From Methanolobus sp. (GTDB lineage Archaea; Halobacteriota; Methanosarcinia; Methanosarcinales; Methanosarcinaceae): a stretch of 64,000 nt of DNA. The notes under the pieces are model-generated. The model was given only the letters and a program-made list of their open reading frames with translations. It was not told where the DNA came from and made no database searches. Below, in pieces: positions 55,386 through 63,764 of this stretch; positions within the stretch are counted from its first letter, which is position 1; each line of letters opens with the position of its first letter. The DNA is taken from assembly GCA_029762595.1 (NCBI GenBank), contig JARVGJ010000003.1, positions 94,765 to 158,764 of the forward strand, written 5' to 3'. The translations under genes and the position numbers were made by a program.

Positions 55386-55562
55386 TCAGTCCTTTTTCTC
55401 ATCCTGTACATGATCTGTACAGGATTCTTTTTCAGGCCCATGGCTTTCTTTCATACTGACATTAGAACTCATATTGATGAAACTCTTAAGGAAATAAGAA
55501 GTAAGTAATATGAATACGATGAAGAGTGCTATGCCAATCAAAAAGGCATCTATGACATCCAT
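55386..55562 (-). CDS. Possible 58-residue membrane microprotein downstream of mtd
   Basis: Starts MDVIDAFLIGIALFIVFILL, with a hydrophobic span (5-26), then a short loop and an acidic-basic soluble tail with CTDHVQDEKKD. It begins right after the mtd terminator tract, so it may need its own promoter or readthrough. Its 3' part overlaps the palindrome CCTGTACA/TGTACAGG (55404-55424), which may be the terminator of the plus-strand gene before it. Coding status uncertain. Confidence 0.4.
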   Translation of the reverse strand: MDVIDAFLIGIALFIVFILLTSYFLKSFINMSSNVSMKESHGPEKESCTDHVQDEKKD

Positions 55563-55567
55563 AAAAA

Positions 55568-55591
55568 AAGAAGTACCTTAAAGGTACTTTA
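55568..55591 (-). terminator. Terminator of mtd
   Basis: On the minus strand AAGTACCTT/AAGGTACTT forms a hairpin immediately after the mtd stop, followed by CTTTTTTT. Confidence 0.75.
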
Positions 55592-56413
55592 CTGCTTTGG
55601 TTTCTCGTATAGAGATGTCTTGGTCATCAGGTAACCTTTCTTGGAGTGTGGCTGCCTGAAAACGCTGTCGTTTGCTTTCTCTATCTCCCTTGCCTCAATT
55701 GCCAGCTGTGCTGCTGCGCGCATCATCTCATGGCCTGCTGCTGTTGTGAGTGTGACCTGTTCGATCTCCTTCATCATGAAACATGCAGGGAAGTTGATCT
55801 TTGCGACCATATCAGCCATGTGAAGAGCTGCAAGACCCTTTGCTTTTGCATATGGGTTATTGAATCCTGCCCTTTCAATGCATTTTTCAGGCTTGGCAAC
55901 AATGTGTGGAAGCTCAAGCTCCTTTCCTTCGTCTGCCATTGCGGCAACCTTGTCAAGCTCTTCCTGGATAAGCCTTACCACACCACATGTTGAAAGGACC
56001 TTCATAGCATCTGAATTGAATGATGCCATCTCAACAGGGTCAAGGAACTCTGTCTTGGCACCGATGAGCGGATCAACGGTCATGATGATGTAACCAAAGC
56101 CTGCTGCCTGGAGTGCCTCGCGGTCTTCTTTCTTTGTGGGGCCGTCTGAGATGACAATGCATGGTACATCCTTGTATATCTCACGTGCAGCAGTTGGCCC
56201 TGGTGCGCTTGCGTTTGGGCTGATCATGACATAGAAGTCAGCTCCCCATTCCTTGAGTTCTGCGGTTGCTGCTGCTTCATCTTTACCCATTTTAGGACCA
56301 GTACCGAAAACACGCACAGTGATGCCCTCTCTTGCTGCGATCTCATCCTGAACAAGGTCTATGACCTGGCTCATACCTAAGTTACCTAGTTTAATGAATC
56401 CAATTTTTGCCAT
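55589..56413 (-). CDS. mtd: F420-dependent methylene-H4MPT dehydrogenase
   Basis: Interconverts methenyl- and methylene-tetrahydromethanopterin with F420 in methanogenesis. The 274-residue protein starts AKIGFIKLGNLGMSQVIDLVQDEIAAREG and has IVISDGPTKKEDREALQ, the F420-binding YIIMTVDPLIGAKTEFLDPVEMASFN, and ends in VFRQPHSKKGYLM, diagnostic for Mtd. TATA-like ATATATTATTTT lies upstream (56447-56458, minus orientation). Followed by its own terminator. Confidence 0.97.
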   Translation of the reverse strand: MAKIGFIKLGNLGMSQVIDLVQDEIAAREGITVRVFGTGPKMGKDEAAATAELKEWGADFYVMISPNASAPGPTAAREIYKDVPCIVISDGPTKKEDREALQAAGFGYIIMTVDPLIGAKTEFLDPVEMASFNSDAMKVLSTCGVVRLIQEELDKVAAMADEGKELELPHIVAKPEKCIERAGFNNPYAKAKGLAALHMADMVAKINFPACFMMKEIEQVTLTTAAGHEMMRAAAQLAIEAREIEKANDSVFRQPHSKKGYLMTKTSLYEKPKQ

Positions 56414-56582
56414 GTAAAATCACAGTAGTGCAAAGGACAGTGTAGCATATATTATTTTTGGATTGGAGCCGGGAGAATATATCATCATTAAAAATAGAAG
56501 GATATAAAAGGGAGTCTGTCCGAAAACCTTAAAAGTAATGTGACATATTTCAAATCAATCTCGGCACTTAAATACTGTTTCA

Positions 56583-57311
56583 ATGCGGGATTCAAATTCC
56601 AGGTTTGATGAAGTGAGTCGCACCAGCAGCAATTCTGATAGGATCAAGTTAATAGTTTTTGATATGGACAGTACTCTTATTGATGCTGAAACCATTGACG
56701 AGCTAGCACATGTAGCTGGAGTGGGAGACGAGGTAGCCTCGATTACAGAAAAAGCAATGCAGGGGGAACTTGATTTTTCCAATGCGCTTTTTGAAAGGGT
56801 CAGACTACTAAGAGGCCTTTCAATCGAAAAAGCCCACGATGCTCTTGATAAAATGCCTTTCATGCCCGGTGCGAAAGAACTCATCGATTACCTGAGATCC
56901 CGGGGTTACAAGACCGTAATGATCTCTGGTGGGTTTACCATTGCTGCAGAGCGAGTTGGTAATACTCTTGGGATAGATCATGTAGTCTCAAATGAACTTC
57001 TGATAGACAAAGGCAGTCTTACAGGGGAAGTGAGGGGTCCACTCACAGAACAGGGTTCCAAGGAGCAGGTTCTGGAGGAGATCGTCCGAAAATACGGAAT
57101 TAAGCCGGAAGAATGCATAGTGATTGGCGACGGTGCCAATGACATATGCATATTCAAGAGGGCAGGATATGCCATAGCTTTCAATTCCAAACCAATCCTT
57201 CAGGAGCATGCTGATATTGTCATAACGGAAAAGAACCTTGAAGCGGTAATACCGGTCATCCAGTCACTGGAAGTCGGAAAGGGCCAAGTATCGTGCATTA
57301 GAGATGCATGA
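56583..57311 (+). CDS. serB: Phosphoserine phosphatase
   Basis: A HAD hydrolase releasing serine. Motif I VFDMDSTLIDAETIDELA lies near residue 25, and motif II SGGF near 116; motif III is in GDGANDICIFKRAGYAIAFN near 185. The 242-residue length is slightly longer than archaeal relatives because of an N-terminal leader of about 20 residues. Serine and phosphoserine metabolism links it to SepRS chemistry. Its end overlaps the annotated coiled-coil start region. Confidence 0.92.
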   Translation: MRDSNSRFDEVSRTSSNSDRIKLIVFDMDSTLIDAETIDELAHVAGVGDEVASITEKAMQGELDFSNALFERVRLLRGLSIEKAHDALDKMPFMPGAKELIDYLRSRGYKTVMISGGFTIAAERVGNTLGIDHVVSNELLIDKGSLTGEVRGPLTEQGSKEQVLEEIVRKYGIKPEECIVIGDGANDICIFKRAGYAIAFNSKPILQEHADIVITEKNLEAVIPVIQSLEVGKGQVSCIRDA

Positions 57312-57351
57312 AATGCCAGCTTTTTTGCTGGACCGGGAGGATAATAAGGAA

Positions 57352-58212
57352 ATGATTAAAGAACTGAACGACAAGAAGACTGAGCTTAAGAACCAGTCTG
57401 AAGAATATAAGAAGAAACGCAATGAGCTTAATGCAGAAGCAAGTACGCTTGCATCAAAGCGTAATGATTTGAACAAAAAGACCAAGGACCTTATCAATGA
57501 AGCTCAGGAATACAAGGTACTCCGTGATGAGAACAATGAAAAGGTAAAGGAATACAAAGTATTCCGGGATGAGGTCAACAACAAGGCAAACGACGTATTT
57601 GCCAAGATAGACCAGATACGCAATGAGAACAATCTTGGCGGTCCTTCGATCAAAGACATACGCAAAGAGATCGACAGGCTGGAATTTACACAGCAGACCG
57701 AAGTCCTCACAACCAACAAGGAAAGAGAGCTGGTCAGCAAGATAACTGAGCTCCAGAAGCAGTATGTTCAGAAGAAGCAGCAACTTGAAGGAAATGATGA
57801 ACTCAAGGTATTGCTCGCAGAAGCACAGGAGATCAGGGACGAAGCTTCAAACTATCACACTACACTTTCAGAGTACGCTCAGAAGGCACAGGAATATCAC
57901 GACAAGATGATCACCACCTTCAAAGAGGCTGACAAGATACGTGCTGAATCCGATGCGGCTCATAAGGAATTTGTTCACTTCCAGGAAAAAGCTGATGAAC
58001 AGCACAAGCTTTTCATTGCAGCACAGAAAGAGATCCGCGAGATCGACAAGGAACTACGGAAGATGAAGAAAGGCGATTTCGATGGAAAGAAGGAAGCTGC
58101 AAAAGCAGATGCACGCAAAGATGCGGAAGACATCATGGACAACTTCAAATCCGGTGGAAAACTCACTACTGAGAGCCTGATGGCACTTCAGAGGTCAGGT
58201 TTCCTGAAATAA
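57352..58212 (+). CDS. Coiled-coil protein, COG1340 type
   Basis: A 286-residue soluble protein that is almost all coiled coil: KELNDKKTELKNQSEEYKKKRNELN and onward heptads of Glu, Lys, Leu and Ala to about residue 250, then a short GGKLTTESLMALQRSGFLK end that is conserved in the archaeal family. The ATG at 57352 has GGAGG ten bases before it; an ATG at 57304 lacks a ribosome binding site. Together with serB it is probably one transcript. Structural or translation-linked role possible, not proven. Confidence 0.82.
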   Translation: MIKELNDKKTELKNQSEEYKKKRNELNAEASTLASKRNDLNKKTKDLINEAQEYKVLRDENNEKVKEYKVFRDEVNNKANDVFAKIDQIRNENNLGGPSIKDIRKEIDRLEFTQQTEVLTTNKERELVSKITELQKQYVQKKQQLEGNDELKVLLAEAQEIRDEASNYHTTLSEYAQKAQEYHDKMITTFKEADKIRAESDAAHKEFVHFQEKADEQHKLFIAAQKEIREIDKELRKMKKGDFDGKKEAAKADARKDAEDIMDNFKSGGKLTTESLMALQRSGFLK

Positions 58213-58221
58213 TCAAAATTC

Positions 58222-58243
58222 AAAGGGTGAACTTCACCCTTTT
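58222..58243. terminator. Bidirectional terminator hairpin
   Basis: AAAGGGTG/CACCCTTT with loop AACTT lies between the convergent coiled-coil and radical SAM genes, with T-rich tract on the plus side. Confidence 0.6.
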
Positions 58244-58313
58244 CAACTGTTTTTATTCATAACCATCCAATTGATCAAGAATAGTAGCCACAAAAGATCT
58301 TAAAGGGTACTTC

Positions 58314-59459
58314 TTATTGTTTGAATCCAAGATGGTTCATCCTGAACTCCGGGTCCCTCATTAAACACGGGCCGGATTTAAAAGCTGGATCCTTATATAT
58401 TTTAACCCAAATTGACGCTAAAGTTTCTGTATGTATATTACCATATGATTTTGGCATACATGCACATGGAAGCACCTCACCCATTGGAGTAACATGCAGC
58501 CATTTACGACCTGCAAAACATCCCATTTTCCTGATGATCTGAGGGATAGGGAAAACCCGTGGACCTTCGGCATATGATGTGCGCTGTACAAAATCATCAA
58601 ATTTTTTAAGGTCCTCGGAAGAGAGGACTTCCTTTTCATGACCCTGCCACCTTCCTGTAGGGACAATTTCATAGAAAGATAGTTCGTGGACACCAAGATC
58701 CTTGGCAAGCTCATAGAAATCATCCAGTTCACCTACATTGGCAGGGGAAAGAACTACATATATACCAACTAAAATATCAGCATCGAGCCCGTATCTTATA
58801 GCATTTACAGCCTCTTTGAATACCCCTGGCCTCCCACGCATATGATCGTGGCCTTCTTCATTTGCACTGTCAAGGCTTACACTGAGCATAGAAAGACCCG
58901 CCTCTTTCAGACTCGATGCACGCTCAGATGTCATACCAACACCGGAGGTGAAAAGACCAGGTATTGCACAGGACTTGTCCACATAACGTATGAGATCCTC
59001 AAGACCATCATATAAGAGAGGCTCGCCGCCATCGAATATAATGAGGGTCGTACCCAGGTCCTGAGTCTGGTCAATGACGTTTTTCACAGCATCAGGACTG
59101 AGCCTTGCTTTATTATTCGTATCAGGAAGGGCACAGTGCAGGCACCTGTTCGGACATTCTTCAGTGATGGAGATGGTTATCTGTTCCGGAACGTACTTAC
59201 CCCTAATTGCACTCATCTGGCTTGATACAAGCCTGTCAAAAGCCTTGCTTGGTATGGGAGGCATCCATGTGGAATAGATCAAACGGTCCTTTTCTATTTT
59301 AGATGGTTTCGTATCCTGGAATATCTCCATCATATCCGATACAAAAGACCCCATAAAAGAGGATGCTATACCCGAGGTTCCCATCTTTACCCGCCCACCC
59401 TCTATGCGGGCATAGACCTTGAAAAAGGGATTCCTGTAGAAGTAATATTTGTCCTTCAT
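58314..59459 (-). CDS. Radical SAM/SPASM-type protein
   Basis: A 381-residue radical SAM enzyme. Cluster cysteines C102, C106, C109 lie in ECPNRCLHCA, followed by the SAM glycine motif IIFDGGEPLLY. The C-terminal part has MGCFAGRKWLHVTPMGEVLPCACMP and CLMRDPEF, cysteines for an auxiliary SPASM-like cluster. This kind acts on peptides or on carbon chains. It begins three bases after the GGR-like gene on the same strand, with UbiA before that. Substrate unknown; a prenylated cofactor or lipid is a guess from context. Confidence 0.87.
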   Translation of the reverse strand: MKDKYYFYRNPFFKVYARIEGGRVKMGTSGIASSFMGSFVSDMMEIFQDTKPSKIEKDRLIYSTWMPPIPSKAFDRLVSSQMSAIRGKYVPEQITISITEECPNRCLHCALPDTNNKARLSPDAVKNVIDQTQDLGTTLIIFDGGEPLLYDGLEDLIRYVDKSCAIPGLFTSGVGMTSERASSLKEAGLSMLSVSLDSANEEGHDHMRGRPGVFKEAVNAIRYGLDADILVGIYVVLSPANVGELDDFYELAKDLGVHELSFYEIVPTGRWQGHEKEVLSSEDLKKFDDFVQRTSYAEGPRVFPIPQIIRKMGCFAGRKWLHVTPMGEVLPCACMPKSYGNIHTETLASIWVKIYKDPAFKSGPCLMRDPEFRMNHLGFKQ

Positions 59460-59462
59460 TGT

Positions 59463-60620
59463 TCATTTCTTCCTGAAGACAGCCCTGTAAGAAAGTATTG
59501 AAGAAGGGTTATTTTTCAGTATCATCTTTGATATCTGTACTGCCTGATTAAAAGGACTTCCGCTGAGAACTGTCAGGTCCTCACCCTCAAAAACCTTCAT
59601 CATGTCATCTATTTCTCTGTCTTTCATTTTCCGAAGGGTCTCAAGGGCAAATCGTCCAAGATAATACTCGGTCCTGTAGACATCATTCCAGCGCCTTCTG
59701 TAACCTTGGAGGAAACTCTTTGATGTGTCACCTTTTGCAATTGCATCGGCTGCAACATCTCCGCACATCTGACCAGCATGCATGCCATATCCAATACCCG
59801 ACTGGGCAGCTGAGCCACCGGTGACCATGACACCATCTGCGACCATATCCCCGGGGATGGCAACTATAGGGTCCCCACCTATTGACTTACTGATGATCTT
59901 CACCTCATCGAGTCCTTTCAGGGACTTGAATTTCTCAAGCCATGCATCAAAAAAATCAGAAACATCCTTTCCATGCCTGCGTGCATACATGCCAAGTGTT
60001 GCCCTGTTACCGCCACATGGAGAATATGTGGATTTCCAGCCAGGTGCATGATTGCCCACATAATACTCGAAATAATCAGGCTCACCGATGCCTTCAGCCT
60101 CGATCTCGGCTTCCAGGGACCAGGCAATATCCTGAGTATGTTTAATTGGCTTCATACCCAGAAGTGCAGCGACCCTTGAGTTGATACCATCCGATACAAT
60201 TACAAGCTTACATTTGATCTTACCTTTTGAAGTACTTACTATGAATCCCCCATCAGTTCGCAGAACATTGAGAACCTCTACACCGAAGCGTACATCGACA
60301 CCGTTCTCATATACCTGTTTTATGTAGAATTCATCGAACTTCTTCCTGTCAAGGAAGTATGCCTCTCCTTCAAACATGACATTTTTCCCGGATGGGGTAA
60401 TGATATAGGCACCCTTGAGGTTCTTTATCACATAACTCTGGTCTACCTCCTCCCCTGTCCTGTCAAACATTCCCTTGAAAAATGTGTTTGCCGGATGAGT
60501 TGGTACACCTGCAGCCTCCTTTTTGTCCAGAAGGATAACTTTTGACCCTTTGGACGATGCATTTCTTGCCGCCATTACTCCCGCAGGAGAAGCACCTATT
60601 ACTATTATGTCAGCATCCAT
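59463..60620 (-). CDS. Geranylgeranyl-reductase-family flavoprotein
   Basis: A 385-residue FAD-dependent oxidoreductase. The N-terminal loop IIVIGASPAGVMAARNASSKG binds FAD; GVMVTGGSAAQSGIGYGMHAGQMCGDVAADAI is the second FAD motif. In GGRs that saturate archaeal lipids, the substrate strap usually reads like PxGYxWxFP; here the matching place is APGWKSTYSPCGGNRATLG, a divergent version with a Cys-Gly-Gly. No ferredoxin gene is adjacent, unlike MA1484/MA1485 of M. acetivorans. So it may reduce a different isoprenoid chain. It lies in a cluster with UbiA and radical SAM genes. Confidence 0.85.
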   Translation of the reverse strand: MDADIIVIGASPAGVMAARNASSKGSKVILLDKKEAAGVPTHPANTFFKGMFDRTGEEVDQSYVIKNLKGAYIITPSGKNVMFEGEAYFLDRKKFDEFYIKQVYENGVDVRFGVEVLNVLRTDGGFIVSTSKGKIKCKLVIVSDGINSRVAALLGMKPIKHTQDIAWSLEAEIEAEGIGEPDYFEYYVGNHAPGWKSTYSPCGGNRATLGMYARRHGKDVSDFFDAWLEKFKSLKGLDEVKIISKSIGGDPIVAIPGDMVADGVMVTGGSAAQSGIGYGMHAGQMCGDVAADAIAKGDTSKSFLQGYRRRWNDVYRTEYYLGRFALETLRKMKDREIDDMMKVFEGEDLTVLSGSPFNQAVQISKMILKNNPSSILSYRAVFRKK

Positions 60621-60675
60621 TTTGAACCTCGTTCAACCAGTTTCCCGGTTTATATCTATCAGTTATCATCTATCA

Positions 60676-61620
60676 TTACCAGAGTATGCCGGAATATGCC
60701 GGAACAAGTATCAGAAGTATTACATCAAGTATGAGTGAGCCAAACATTATACCCCTGTATCTTGAGCCCTGGAGGAACAGTCTCCCTCCACGCTGCGGTG
60801 CCGGGTTCTTTATGAAATCAAATGATTTGATCAGCATCCACCCACCTGCAAGCAGGGCACCTGTAAAGAAGACCGGGCCAAGCTCTGCCGTGAGTCCGAT
60901 GGCAATAGATGCAATTACACCTACAAGCCACATGAGTGTGACGAACTTTGCTGTTAATGGGACCCCGAATGTAACCGGGAATGTAGGTGCTCCCCTTGCC
61001 CTGTCCCCTTCAACGTCCCTGGCAACCCCTGAGAGCGTAAAGCCCCAGTCTGTGAAGCACATCATCAGGCCAAGGAATATGGCAGGAAGCGGAAGTATGG
61101 AACCATAGCCCGGAGTTTTAAAGATACCTGCAGGATCAAATGCCAGCCAGATACCAATTGGTACAAGCCCGTAAGCTATCCCAACAGGAACAAAACTAAG
61201 GAAGGTGATCCTTTTTGCAAGCTTTGAGTATACACTGATCGTCAGAACAGCTACTACAAGCACAACAAAAGACTCCGGGTTCAGATAAAGGGCAGCTGCA
61301 CTTGCTACCAGAAACAGCAATCCTGCATATTTTAAGGCTTCTTCCCTGCTTAGCATATTAGAAACCAATGGGCGATCGGGAAGGTTTATACTGTCTATAT
61401 CTACATCACAACAATCATTATACACATATGAACTTGTGATTGCTGCATATCCTCCAATGACCGCTATGACAAAAAGGAAGGCGTTTGGGAATGCACCTAT
61501 TGCAAGGTATGAAGCCAGCAGAGCACTTGCAGCAGGAAGAGCCAGATCCATATCCGCTATTTCCGGCCTTAATAGTTCGATATAGGGATTTCTTGTTTTA
61601 GAGCCTGAAGTGGAAACCAA
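60676..61620 (-). CDS. UbiA-family prenyltransferase
   Basis: An integral membrane prenyltransferase with about eight hydrophobic spans, 314 residues. The first aspartate motif YNDCCDVDIDSINLPDRPL and the second RDVEGDRARGAPTFPV are intact and bind prenyl diphosphate via magnesium. Such enzymes make digeranylgeranylglyceryl phosphate or prenylate aromatic rings. The TTG at 61620 follows GGTGAT; another TTG lies at 61632. It precedes the GGR-like and radical SAM genes in a minus-strand run. Product not settled. Confidence 0.87.
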   Translation of the reverse strand: MVSTSGSKTRNPYIELLRPEIADMDLALPAASALLASYLAIGAFPNAFLFVIAVIGGYAAITSSYVYNDCCDVDIDSINLPDRPLVSNMLSREEALKYAGLLFLVASAAALYLNPESFVVLVVAVLTISVYSKLAKRITFLSFVPVGIAYGLVPIGIWLAFDPAGIFKTPGYGSILPLPAIFLGLMMCFTDWGFTLSGVARDVEGDRARGAPTFPVTFGVPLTAKFVTLMWLVGVIASIAIGLTAELGPVFFTGALLAGGWMLIKSFDFIKNPAPQRGGRLFLQGSRYRGIMFGSLILDVILLILVPAYSGILW

Positions 61621-61768
61621 GTATATCACCAATAGATTATAGCATCTAATTCCCTGTATCGTATATTAGTATTAGGGTCAAAGAGATGTGAACATATCAT
61701 GCGCTAATGAAGATATCGTTCATATAGATAGTTCCATGACATGTGATCACACCTATATTAGGTAAATA

Positions 61769-63238
61769 TCACTTCTTTTCAGAGTCAGCAAGTGTTAAAT
61801 TTGCCATTGAACTCAGCTTCTCCACAAGAGGGTGATAGAACTTCTCATGCATAAGGAAAGTGAACTGTGCATCCGTATTCATCTCCACCAGCTTTATAGT
61901 GTTCAAATAAGCTGTTTCCAGGGACTCATAGTCAGGAGTCCTTACAACCTCTGCATTTAAAGGATAGACCTCTGCAAGTTCCTGTGGATAAGAACCGAAT
62001 GGGGGCTTGAATATAAGCACATTATCATAATCCTTTTCCCTTTTTGTCGGGTAGGTCCTTATAAGTACAGAACCTTTAATAGTGAACCTCTCAAGCTGTC
62101 TGCCAAAACGCAGTACTTCCGGACGCCGGGATGACTCCGGGCCGCAATAGAAGAAAGTGGATTTGGATGAGGGATCACATTCCTCCAGCCACGGGGAATA
62201 AGTGTACATCTGCTTCAATGCCTCCAGCATCCTGGGATGTGATCGACAGCGTTGTTCCACAAGCTCCAGGAGATTGCCTTCCCATATGGCCTGTTTGATC
62301 TGACGCATTTCCTCAAATGTCACATAAAGGTTATGCCTTGCAAGAAGCTCTGTGCAGTTGTGTGCCTTTTTCAACTCTTCGGCGCTGTGTGCCATACATA
62401 TGGGACAGGAACACGGCAGGTACTTGAGCTGATCCACATGATAGGTGCCTCTTGATGTGATATAACGCCTGTCCTTTGCATACAGTGCATAGGCTGCGGA
62501 GTCAAAGAGATCACAACCCAGGGCAACAGCCAGTGCGAACATCATAGGATGCCCGGCACCGAAGAGGTGAACAGGAGCTGTGGGATCAAGACCCTTCTTG
62601 GCAGAAGCAATAACATCCACAAGATCAGCATAACGATACGATTCCATCAGAGGCACAACTGCCCCGAAGGGATAGACGTCAAAACCTACATCTGAAAGCT
62701 CGCGTGCACATTCCTCCCGCAGGTCCCCATAAGTAGCACCCTGCACCGGACCTGCAAGGAGCATATCGCCTTTTACAAGCCCTCTTGCTTGTTTAAGCCG
62801 CTGTATAGTGACATCCATATCTTCCTTTGCCTTCTCATAGGACACATCGGGATGCGTAGGGATGTCAAGAGGAACAGCGATATCAGTTCCGATCTTCTGC
62901 TGGAAATCAATTATCATCTCATTGGTGACCTCTACTTCACCATAGACTGATAACTGAAATGAACCGGAATCTGTCATAATGGGACCGTCAAAGTCCAGAA
63001 GAGCGTGCAGGCCATCCCTGAGGGCCTTTTCCCTTAATTCGTCCTTGCGGTAGATGATGTATGAATTGGTGATAAGTATCTCAGCACCGAAATCCCTCAT
63101 CTCGGAAGGTTTTATGGTCTGTATATTCGGATTGATGACAGGCATTACAGTAGGAGTCTCAACCACCCCATGAGGGGTTGTCAGTTTACCAATACGCCCT
63201 GCAGCGTCCTTATGGATTATATCGAATTGTGATGACAT
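61769..63238 (-). CDS. tgtA: tRNA-guanine(15) transglycosylase
   Basis: Exchanges guanine at position 15 of tRNA for preQ0, beginning archaeosine formation. The 489 residues have the TGT core IGKLTTPHGVVETPTVMPV, TDSGSFQLSVYGEVEVTN with the catalytic Asp, and GAGHPMMFALAVALGCDLFDSAAYALYAK. Zinc cysteines are seen in LPCSCPICMAHS. The C-terminal archaea-specific part lacks an obvious PUA domain at this length, which may be on another protein. RaSEA, a later pathway enzyme, is at 10 kb. Confidence 0.95.
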   Translation of the reverse strand: MSSQFDIIHKDAAGRIGKLTTPHGVVETPTVMPVINPNIQTIKPSEMRDFGAEILITNSYIIYRKDELREKALRDGLHALLDFDGPIMTDSGSFQLSVYGEVEVTNEMIIDFQQKIGTDIAVPLDIPTHPDVSYEKAKEDMDVTIQRLKQARGLVKGDMLLAGPVQGATYGDLREECARELSDVGFDVYPFGAVVPLMESYRYADLVDVIASAKKGLDPTAPVHLFGAGHPMMFALAVALGCDLFDSAAYALYAKDRRYITSRGTYHVDQLKYLPCSCPICMAHSAEELKKAHNCTELLARHNLYVTFEEMRQIKQAIWEGNLLELVEQRCRSHPRMLEALKQMYTYSPWLEECDPSSKSTFFYCGPESSRRPEVLRFGRQLERFTIKGSVLIRTYPTKREKDYDNVLIFKPPFGSYPQELAEVYPLNAEVVRTPDYESLETAYLNTIKLVEMNTDAQFTFLMHEKFYHPLVEKLSSMANLTLADSEKK

Positions 63239-63446
63239 GAGCCTGTAGATGGGGTTAAGATATATTTAAGCTTCCTTCCAGGATAACATATATCAAAATA
63301 AACGATTTATTATATAGCTCCCAGGCTGGCCCATACAATACACTTTCAAAATAGGGGCAGGTTTAGCACAAAGCAAACTAAAATATTAAGATCCAAGTAT
63401 AAGAAAATAATAAAAAGCGATTAAAAAAGAATAAGATTATGAGTGA

Positions 63447-63566
63447 GTTGGCAGCGATCCAGAGTTCCCGAAGACTCTCGTACTTCAGTACAGTAAGGAA
63501 CGCTGGCAGGCTTATCTTCTGTGTTCGGTATGGGTACAGGAATTGCCCTGCCGCTATGGCCGCCAA
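63447..63566 (-). rRNA. rrf: 5S ribosomal RNA
   Basis: On the minus strand the terminal stem TTGGCGGC/GCTGCCAA closes a 120-base RNA with the typical GCCATAGCGGC start, CCCATACCGAACAC loop and CCTGCCAGCG. It is the last gene of the rRNA operon and is flanked by ATGAG/CTCAT processing-stem sequences. Confidence 0.93.
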
Positions 63567-63588
63567 ACTCTCTCATGATGAACAGTAA

Positions 63589-63660
63589 AGCCAAGGTCCG
63601 GATTCGAACCGGAATGGAATCGCTCTGCAGGCGATTGCGTAGCCGCTCCGCCACCTTGGC
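63589..63660 (-). tRNA. tRNA-Cys (GCA)
   Basis: A 72-base cloverleaf on the minus strand: acceptor GCCAAGG/CCTTGGC, discriminator U (diagnostic for Cys), anticodon loop CTGCAGA (anticodon GCA), T loop TTCGAAT. It lies between the 23S and 5S genes. CCA is not encoded. Confidence 0.96.
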
Positions 63661-63764
63661 AATGAGCGATTCATGAATGAATCCATTGCATTTAAGCTTT
63701 ACTGGAAAGTCCGTGTATATAATCATGCACATATCAGATTTCGCCTGGATAAAGCAAGACGGAC

